From the NCBI RefSeq assembly GCF_008369325.1, contig NZ_VOBI01000032.1, forward strand, positions 1 through 36,632: 36,632 bases of DNA. The letters are read 5' to 3'. Shown in pieces: positions 27,149 to 32,941 of this stretch. Numbering within the stretch: the stretch's first letter is position 1; the number at the start of each line of letters is the position of its first letter. Source of the stretch: Pseudomonas sp. ANT_H12B (GTDB lineage Bacteria > Pseudomonadota > Gammaproteobacteria > Pseudomonadales > Pseudomonadaceae). The notes below the pieces were generated by a model that saw only the letters and a list, made by a program, of their open reading frames with translations, had not been told where the DNA came from and did no database searches. Both the position numbers and the translations under genes were made by a program.

Positions 27149-27302
27149 TTGGTAGACCCTCAGCATCGACGCATAGCGTCACCTTGTTCGGCCCTTCTTA
27201 GGGCTGCGTTTTATGGTGGCCATGCGCAGGGCTCCTTCGGGGGCGCCGGTTCCGATGCCCGGTCTACCAACCTTCGTATGGCCGCCACCCTCCGTTTGGT
27301 AG
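27149..27302 (+). ncRNA. Structured leader RNA, switch-like, before DUF6124 gene
   Basis: TTGGTAGACC (27149-27158) pairs perfectly with GGTCTACCAA (27261-27270), and GCATCG (27163-27168) with CGATGC (27253-27258). Inside are hairpins GACGC-ATA-GCGTC (27168-27180), GCCCT-TCTT-AGGGC (27191-27204) and GCTCC-TTCG-GGGGC (27231-27244, a UUCG tetraloop). GGTGGC (27215-27220) can pair with GCCACC (27284-27289), crossing the long stem. TTTGGTAG recurs at 27148-27155 and 27295-27302, so either copy can pair with CTACCAA (27264-27270). A further stem (CAAC 27045-27048/GTTG 27059-27062) lies upstream. The element ends 44 bases before the start codon. I recall similar leaders before related genes in other Pseudomonas but cannot verify this here. 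Confidence 0.6.
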
Positions 27303-27346
27303 CGAGAAGGTGATGGCTTCTTTTAAGCAGCATCGGAGTTTCATCT

Positions 27347-27709
27347 ATGGTCAAACCAACACCGAATCCCCCGGACGTAGATCCGACATCGCAGTTCGAA
27401 AGCCCCGATCAAAAAAAGCACGACGAGGCCGCCGAGCGCGCCCTCGACTTCCATTTCCCGTCGACTGCCGACATCAAAGCCACGCCGCGTACGCCCAGCT
27501 CCCTGTTTGCCGTCGACCCGCAGGCCACTACCGAAACCTTGGTGGTTTATCTGGTCGAGACGCTGGCCTCGGTCGATGTAATGGTTCACCAGTTGGTGGA
27601 TCTTCTGGACGGTGGGTCGCGCAATGCCCTGCTGGGCATTTCGAACAACGTCATGCTGGCGGAGATCACGGCGAACCGAGTGCTGGATCAAATCGATTCA
27701 TCTAAGTAG
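27347..27709 (+). CDS. DUF6124-type small protein
   Basis: A 120-residue acidic soluble protein. The N-terminus MVKPTPNPPDVDP ... SPDQKKHDEAAERALD matches the DUF6124 (formerly DUF3077-like) proteins common in Pseudomonas, with a C-terminal helical part (ETLASVDVMVHQLVDLLDGG...VMLAEITANRVLDQID). No function is established for the family. The start at 27347 has CGGAG eight bases upstream; an overlapping plus ORF from 27310 is a shadow. The long structured leader in front suggests tight post-transcriptional control. Confidence 0.75.
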   Translation: MVKPTPNPPDVDPTSQFESPDQKKHDEAAERALDFHFPSTADIKATPRTPSSLFAVDPQATTETLVVYLVETLASVDVMVHQLVDLLDGGSRNALLGISNNVMLAEITANRVLDQIDSSK

Positions 27710-27836
27710 CCACTGCCTCTGTGGCGAGGGTGCTTGCGCCCGTTAGGCTCTGCAGCCGTCAAGCTTCGCGGGCTCGACAGCTGCTACAGAGTCGGAGCGC
27801 GAGTGTTTTCGCGCTGTTATCGCATGGGCCTGTTGG
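27710..27836. other. Intergenic spacer with degenerate REP-like DNA and hairpin
   Basis: Between the DUF6124 gene and phbC (convergent). CTGTGGCGAGGGTGCTTGCG (27719-27738) looks like a decayed REP. AGCGCGA (27796-27802) pairs with TCGCGCT (27809-27815) over a 6-base loop and could help terminate, though no T-run follows on the phbC side. Confidence 0.45.
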
Positions 27837-29540
27837 TCACTGCATCACATAACGCCCAGGTGCCGACTCAATCGCCGGGTATTGGGCATTACCGGTGTGC
27901 AGCACCGAAGGCTGGCGTTCGCCGGCCTGTTCAGCCAGCCAGACAAACCAGTCATTCCACCAGCTGCCCGAATGCTGCTGGGCATTCTTGAACCAGGTTT
28001 CGGGGTCTTTGGTGACCCGATTGTTGGTCCAGTAGTGGCGTTTTTCCTTGGCGGGCGGGTTGATCACCCCGGCGATATGCCCCGAGGCTCCCAACACAAA
28101 ACGCTTGGTCCCGCTGAGCAACTCGGTGCTGGCGTAAGCACTTCTCCACGGCACGATGTGATCGTCGTGGGTGGCGAGGATGTACGCTGGAGCATCGATG
28201 GCGCGCAGGTCCAGCTTGACCCCGCAGCAGTCCAGCTCGCCGGATTTCAGGTCGTTCTGCAGATAGGTGTGGCGCAGGTACCAGCAGTACATCGGGCCTG
28301 GAAGGTTGGTGCTGTCGTTGTTCCAGAACAGCAGGTCGAGGGCGTTGGGTTTCTGGCCCTTGAGGTATTTGTCGACGTTGTAGTTCCACCACAAGTCGTT
28401 GGGGCGCAGGAGCGAGAAGGTATTGCCCATGTCTTCGCCCTTGAACAGGCCGATGGGGCCATTCACGCCGCCGATGGTGCGCTCGCGGTAGGCCACCAGT
28501 TGCTCGTCGACGAAGATGTCGATGGGACCGGTGTCGAGGTAGTCGAGGAAGGTGGTCAGCAGGCTCACGCTGGCGATTTCTTTATCACCACGCGCAGCAA
28601 GGACGGCCAGCGCCGAGCTCAATAGCGTGCCGCCGATACAGAAACCTACGCAATTGGGGCGTTGCTCACCGCTGATCTCACGAGTCACCTGCAAACCTAT
28701 GATGATGCCGGTCTCGATCAGGTCATCCCAAGTGGTGCCGGCGTGTTCCTGATCAAAGTTACGCCACGACATCAGAAACACCGGATGGCCCTGTTGCAAC
28801 AGGTGGCGGACCATCGAGTTGTCCGGGCGCAGATCGAGGATGTAGTACTTGTTGATCGACGGCGGTACGACGAATACCGGGCGCTGATACTGGGTTTCAC
28901 TTTGCGGGTAGTACTGAATCAGTTGAAAGAGTTCGTTCTCGAAAACCACTTCGCCGGGCGTGTTCGCCAGATCGACGCCGACCTTGAAGGCACCGCTGTC
29001 GCACTGGCGCATCTTGCCTTCCTGCAGGTCGCTGGCCAGGTGCAACATGCCGGTCAGGAGGCTGCTCCCTTGGGTATCGACCACACGTTGCAGGGCATCG
29101 GGGTTGCTGGCCAGGAAGTTGCTCGGCGCGCCAGCGGCAATCGCTTGTTCCACGAGGTACAGCAGACGCTGGCGTGGTTTTTTGTCCTTGATCGGCAGCT
29201 GGTCGAGCAGTTTCAGGAGAAAGCCTGCGTTAAGCAGGTAAAACGCCGCGAGGGAACCAAACAGAGGCTGGCTCCAGTTTCCGCTGGCAAAACGTCGATC
29301 TTCGAAGCTGAACGGCTGACCGGTCAGCAGACGCTGGCCGAGTTCACCCCATTGCTGTTGATAGTCCGATTGCAGGCTGTCGAGGGTATCGCGTGGCAGG
29401 TCAAACCACTCATTGTATTGCTGCCCCGTGAACCACGGATTGGTGCTGACCCAGAGACGTAATTGTTGCACTGCAAAGGAGGCAATGAACGGGACCTGGC
29501 CTGACCAGAAAGTGTTGAAGGTATGCGCGTTGTTGTCCAT
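27837..29540 (-). CDS. phbC: Class I-type PHB synthase
   Basis: A 567-residue PHA polymerase. The lipase-like box is GFCIGG with Cys301, followed by Asp460 in HDDHIVPW and His488 in GASGHIAGVINPP, the catalytic triad of PhaC. FEDRRFASGNWSQ and the long N-terminal domain fit class I enzymes, which make short-chain polymers, rather than the class II PhaC1/PhaC2 of most Pseudomonas. It joins 3-hydroxybutyryl-CoA units on the granule surface. The start is 29540, with AAGGAG five bases upstream; an ATG six codons earlier is less likely. It is the last gene of phbBAC, but a terminator lies just before it. Confidence 0.93.
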   Translation of the reverse strand: MDNNAHTFNTFWSGQVPFIASFAVQQLRLWVSTNPWFTGQQYNEWFDLPRDTLDSLQSDYQQQWGELGQRLLTGQPFSFEDRRFASGNWSQPLFGSLAAFYLLNAGFLLKLLDQLPIKDKKPRQRLLYLVEQAIAAGAPSNFLASNPDALQRVVDTQGSSLLTGMLHLASDLQEGKMRQCDSGAFKVGVDLANTPGEVVFENELFQLIQYYPQSETQYQRPVFVVPPSINKYYILDLRPDNSMVRHLLQQGHPVFLMSWRNFDQEHAGTTWDDLIETGIIIGLQVTREISGEQRPNCVGFCIGGTLLSSALAVLAARGDKEIASVSLLTTFLDYLDTGPIDIFVDEQLVAYRERTIGGVNGPIGLFKGEDMGNTFSLLRPNDLWWNYNVDKYLKGQKPNALDLLFWNNDSTNLPGPMYCWYLRHTYLQNDLKSGELDCCGVKLDLRAIDAPAYILATHDDHIVPWRSAYASTELLSGTKRFVLGASGHIAGVINPPAKEKRHYWTNNRVTKDPETWFKNAQQHSGSWWNDWFVWLAEQAGERQPSVLHTGNAQYPAIESAPGRYVMQ

Positions 29541-29566
29541 GGAACTCCTTGCCCACATCAGTAAAC

Positions 29567-29607
29567 CGAGCAGAAAAAAAGCGCGGCGCCGGACTTCGGC
29601 GCCGCGT
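29567..29607 (-). terminator. Strong minus-strand terminator between phbA and phbC
   Basis: On the minus strand a 10-bp GC stem (29606-29597 with 29591-29582, CGCGGCGCCG) with a 5-base loop is followed by C and seven Ts (29580-29574). It lies 33 bases after the phbA stop and 34 bases before the phbC ATG. The T-run is directly followed by the 9-mer TTCTGCTCG (29575-29567), also found before phbA. Confidence 0.88.
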
Positions 29608-29638
29608 TAGCAGTCAAGCAAGCAGTCCTGTGTTTCTT

Positions 29639-30817
29639 CTATCGCTCGATGACCAGGCTGACGCCTTGGCCGCCACCGATGCACAACGTGGCCAGGCCTT
29701 TCTTGCCATCGCGACGAATCAACTCGTGCACCAACGACACCAGAATCCGCGCACCCGATGCACCGATCGGATGACCCAGGGCAATCGCACCGCCGTTGAC
29801 GTTGACCTTGCTGGTGTCCCAGCCCAGTTCCTTGCCAACCGCCAGTGATTGTGCGGCGAACGCTTCATTGGCTTCGATCAGGTCGAGGTCATCCAGGCTC
29901 CAGCCGGCTTTAGTCAATGCCAGGCGAGTGGCCGGCACCGGGCCGATGCCCATGATCGATGGGTCCACACCGGCGCTCGCGTAAGCCTTGATGCGCGCCA
30001 GCACCGGTAAACCGAGGACCAGTGCCTTGGCAGCGCTGGCCAGCAACAGCACGGCGGCGCCGTCGTTGAGTGTCGACGAGTTGCCGGCGGTCACGCTGCC
30101 GTTTTTCTGGAATGCGGGTTTGAGATTGCCCAATGCCTGCAGCGTGCTGTCCGGACGAGGCTGTTCGTCGGTGTCGAACACCAGCGGATCACCCTTGCGT
30201 TGTGGAATCAGGATCGGGGTGATTTCACGCTTGAAGTAACCCGCCTCGATGGCCGCGGCGGCTTTTTGTTGCGAGGCCGCGGCGAAGGCGTCCTGATCTT
30301 CGCGACTGAGGCTGTACTGCTCCGCCAGATTTTCCGCGGTGATGCCCATGTGGTAGTCGTTGAAGGCGTCCCACAAGCCATCCTGAATCACGCTGTCTTG
30401 CAGTTGCGCATGGCCCAGACGCAGACCGGTGCGTGCCTTGGGCAGAACGTATGGTGCCAGGCTCATGTTTTCCTGACCGCCGGCAATAATCAGTTCGGCG
30501 TCGCCACAGCGGATCGCCTGGAAGGCGAGCTGGACAGCCTTGAGACCGGAGCCGCATACCTTGTTCAGGGTCAGGGCAGGGGTGGTATGGGGCAGGCCGG
30601 CCTTGATTGCGGTCTGGCGTGCCGGGTTTTGCCCAGAACCTGCGGTGAGCACCTGGCCGAGGATCACTTCATCGATCTGGGCCCCGTCGAGGCCTGTCTG
30701 TTCCAGCAGCTGACGGATGACCGCCGCGCCCAGTTCGGTGGCTGGAATCGCAGACAAGGCACCCTGGAAACTGCCGATGGCGGTACGCGTAGCGGCAACG
30801 ATTACGACTTCGTTCAT
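29639..30817 (-). CDS. phbA: Acetyl-CoA acetyltransferase (thiolase)
   Basis: A 392-residue thiolase, the standard length. Nucleophile Cys88 (NKVCGSG), His349 (GHPIGASG) and Cys379 (CIGGGQG) are in place. It condenses two acetyl-CoA to acetoacetyl-CoA, the first step of PHB synthesis. The ATG at 30817 has AATGAGG seven bases upstream; earlier in-frame ATGs give a non-conserved extension. Gap to phbB is 57 bases and contains a hairpin without a T-run. Confidence 0.93.
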   Translation of the reverse strand: MNEVVIVAATRTAIGSFQGALSAIPATELGAAVIRQLLEQTGLDGAQIDEVILGQVLTAGSGQNPARQTAIKAGLPHTTPALTLNKVCGSGLKAVQLAFQAIRCGDAELIIAGGQENMSLAPYVLPKARTGLRLGHAQLQDSVIQDGLWDAFNDYHMGITAENLAEQYSLSREDQDAFAAASQQKAAAAIEAGYFKREITPILIPQRKGDPLVFDTDEQPRPDSTLQALGNLKPAFQKNGSVTAGNSSTLNDGAAVLLLASAAKALVLGLPVLARIKAYASAGVDPSIMGIGPVPATRLALTKAGWSLDDLDLIEANEAFAAQSLAVGKELGWDTSKVNVNGGAIALGHPIGASGARILVSLVHELIRRDGKKGLATLCIGGGQGVSLVIER

Positions 30818-30840
30818 GCATGACCTCATTAAGATTGTGT

Positions 30841-30868
30841 CGAGCAGAAGCGGGGCGTCCATGCCCCG
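30841..30868 (-). promoter_or_regulatory. Intercistronic hairpin and 9-mer before phbA
   Basis: CGGGGC (30868-30863 on minus) pairs with GCCCCG (30856-30851) over a 6-base loop, and TTCTGCTCG follows at 30849-30841. The 9-mer ends 24 bases before the phbA ATG; in the phbA-phbC gap the same 9-mer ends 27 bases before phbC. The shared plan suggests a common role in mRNA processing, stability or binding. Confidence 0.45.
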
Positions 30869-30874
30869 ACAGGC

Positions 30875-31621
30875 CTATTGCATGTTCATGCCGCCGTTGA
30901 CCGAGAAGTCGGCACCGGTGCTGTAGCCCGATTCATCGGAGGCCAGCCACGCCACGATGGAGGCGATTTCTTCGGGTTGGCCAAGACGCCCGACCGGTGT
31001 GGCCGCGATCATGGTGTCGAGAATGTCCGGGCGGATTGCCGCGGTCATGCTGGTCTGGATGTAGCCCGGGGAGACGGTGTTGACGGTCACGCCCTTGCCG
31101 GACACTTCCCGGGCCAGTGCCATGGTGAAGCCATGGATACCGGCTTTGGCCGCGCTGTAGTTGGTCTGGCCGAACTGGCCGCGCTGACCGTTGATCGAGG
31201 AGATGTTGATGACCCGACCCCAGCCTTTGGCCAACATGCCTTCAATCACCTGTTTGGTGGTGTTGAACACGCCAGTCAGGTTGGTGCCGATCACCGCGTT
31301 CCAGTCTTCGGGAGTCAGTTTGCGAAAGGAAGCATCCCGCGTGATCCCGGCATTGTTGATCAGCACATCGATCGGGCCGAATTGCTCACGTGCCATCTCG
31401 AACGCCTTGCGGGTCGATTCCCAATCGGTGATGTCGCCGTAAATGCACTCGAACTGGTAACCCGCCGCCAACTGAGTGGCGATCCACTCGTTCTTGCGGG
31501 CGGAATCAGCGCTACAACCCACAATTACCTTGAATCCTTCCTTGTACAGCCGCTGGCTTATCGCAGTACCAATCCCACCCATACCACCCGTTACCAACGC
31601 AATACGACCAAGCGACTTCAT
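30875..31621 (-). CDS. phbB: Acetoacetyl-CoA reductase
   Basis: A 248-residue short-chain dehydrogenase of PhaB length. The NADPH motif is TGGMGGIG (residues 11-18), NNAG at 89-92, and the catalytic Ser142, Tyr155 and Lys159 lie in NISSINGQRGQFGQTNYSAAK (in two readings). It reduces acetoacetyl-CoA to (R)-3-hydroxybutyryl-CoA. The start at 31621 follows AGGAAGTCGTCT; an in-frame 36-codon upstream extension is unlikely. First gene of phbBAC, divergent from phbR. Confidence 0.93.
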   Translation of the reverse strand: MKSLGRIALVTGGMGGIGTAISQRLYKEGFKVIVGCSADSARKNEWIATQLAAGYQFECIYGDITDWESTRKAFEMAREQFGPIDVLINNAGITRDASFRKLTPEDWNAVIGTNLTGVFNTTKQVIEGMLAKGWGRVINISSINGQRGQFGQTNYSAAKAGIHGFTMALAREVSGKGVTVNTVSPGYIQTSMTAAIRPDILDTMIAATPVGRLGQPEEIASIVAWLASDESGYSTGADFSVNGGMNMQ

Positions 31622-31878
31622 AGACGACTTCCTTTTTTTCTTTTGCGTTGCAAGATGGGGGGATTGTTCGGTATTGCGGGGGCGTGCGGAAGTGTTGAGA
31701 GGTGACTGTCTGGTGTCCAACGGTGCCATGGAGTTCTTTTCGGATCACTGGCGAAAAATGATGAATATCTATACCAGGATCAATATTCGGAATTGAACCG
31801 CCAGTTAATATTTGATTTACCGCAGATCAGTTATGGCTCCAGACAGGACGTTGGGTTCCACAGGTCAATGAGGACGTC
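31622..31878. promoter_or_regulatory. phbB-phbR divergent control region
   Basis: A 257-base gap with no gene. On the minus side, A-rich AAAAGAAAAAAAGG directly abuts the phbB ribosome binding site; it contains AAGAAAAA (31642-31635), which fits the AANAANAA consensus for Hfq/Crc catabolite repression in Pseudomonas. On the DNA level ATCAATATT (31779-31787) and AATATTTGAT (31807-31816) are an imperfect dyad in an AT-rich stretch suited to the AraC-type activator PhbR. Confidence 0.45.
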
Positions 31879-32883
31879 ATGTACAGAATGAGTTCAGGCT
31901 ATGCCAACGTACTGGTCAATACGCTGTCGGCGGAAGGACTGGATGTCGCCAACCTCTGCCAGGAGGCTGGACTGGAAATGCAGATCGCGAACACGCCAGG
32001 AGCGCTGTGCGAGCGAAGGGTGATCTATCGATTGTGGCAGCTGTCCGCGCAAGCCAGCAGGGATCCGGATATCGGCTTGAAAGCCTACGGGCATTTTCAT
32101 CCCGGCAGTTTTCAGATTGTCGGTTACACCATGATGTCTAGCCTTAACCTGAAGCGGGCGCTTGAGCGCCTGGTGCGTTTCAGCCCGTTGATCGGCACCG
32201 GGTTCAGTCTGTTTTTTGTCCCGGAGCAGCAGCACTACCGATTGGCATCGCTCGATCATCAACAGTCCGGCTCTATCAAACCCCGTCAATATGCCGATGC
32301 AGGGTTGGCTTCTTTGCTCGGCTTCTGTCGTTGGCTGGGCGACGGCAAGTTACCGCAGCCCCTGAGTGTGGAATTCAGCTATCCCAAACCGCAGGACACG
32401 TCCGAACATGAACGACTGTTTGGTTGCGACCTGCATTTCGGTTCGGCCTATGACAGCATTCTGTTTGACGGACAGGAAATTCTGCGACCGCTGAGCATGG
32501 CCAACGAGGCGTTGGCGGTGCTGCATGACAGCTTTGCCGAGGCACAACTGGATCTGCTGTTCGGCTTTTCCATTGTCGGCAGGATTCGGGCGCTGATTAC
32601 CGAGCGCTTGAGTCAGGGCCAAGGGCAGTGCGATATGGAATCGATTGCCGCTGCATTGAACATCAGCAAGCGAACACTGCAACGCGCACTGGAGAAAGAA
32701 GGAACGCAATTCACGGATGTGCAAAACGCGGTTCGGCGGCAACTGGCCGATTTTTATCTGCGCCATTCTCATTTCAACATGAAGCATGTGGCCTATCTGC
32801 TTGGTTTTCATGACCACAGCAGCTTCAACAAAGCCTGCTCCCGCTGGTTTGGCATGACGCCTGGTCAGTACCGGTCCGATTAA
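31879..32883 (+). CDS. phbR: AraC-family PHB regulator
   Basis: A 334-residue protein with an N-terminal AraC_binding_2-like domain (about 1-190; SGYANVLVNTLSAEGLDV...) and a C-terminal double helix-turn-helix (about 235-330; MESIAAALNISKRTLQRALEKEG and KHVAYLLGFHDHSSFNKACSRWFG in short blocks). It diverges from phbBAC exactly as PhbR does in Pseudomonas sp. 61-3 and Azotobacter vinelandii, where it activates the operon. The effector is not visible. AATGAGGACGTC precedes the ATG. Confidence 0.87.
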   Translation: MYRMSSGYANVLVNTLSAEGLDVANLCQEAGLEMQIANTPGALCERRVIYRLWQLSAQASRDPDIGLKAYGHFHPGSFQIVGYTMMSSLNLKRALERLVRFSPLIGTGFSLFFVPEQQHYRLASLDHQQSGSIKPRQYADAGLASLLGFCRWLGDGKLPQPLSVEFSYPKPQDTSEHERLFGCDLHFGSAYDSILFDGQEILRPLSMANEALAVLHDSFAEAQLDLLFGFSIVGRIRALITERLSQGQGQCDMESIAAALNISKRTLQRALEKEGTQFTDVQNAVRRQLADFYLRHSHFNMKHVAYLLGFHDHSSFNKACSRWFGMTPGQYRSD

Positions 32884-32894
32884 TCGTTTGAAAT

Positions 32895-32931
32895 CGAGGA
32901 AGCCGCGCCGGTGTGACGCGGGATTTCCTCG
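32895..32931. terminator. Hairpin between convergent phbR and DUF3141 gene
   Basis: CGAGGAA (32895-32901) pairs with TTCCTCG (32925-32931) and CCGCG (32903-32907) with CGCGG (32917-32921), leaving small internal loops. No long T-run, but the place between two stop codons fits a shared terminator. Confidence 0.55.
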
Positions 32932-32941
32932 GCGTTCAACG

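Noticed and set aside
27310..27705. Plus-strand ORF overlapping the DUF6124 gene in another frame
   Set aside because: Arg/Gly-rich shadow; the frame starting at 27347 has the family N-terminus and a better placed ribosome site.
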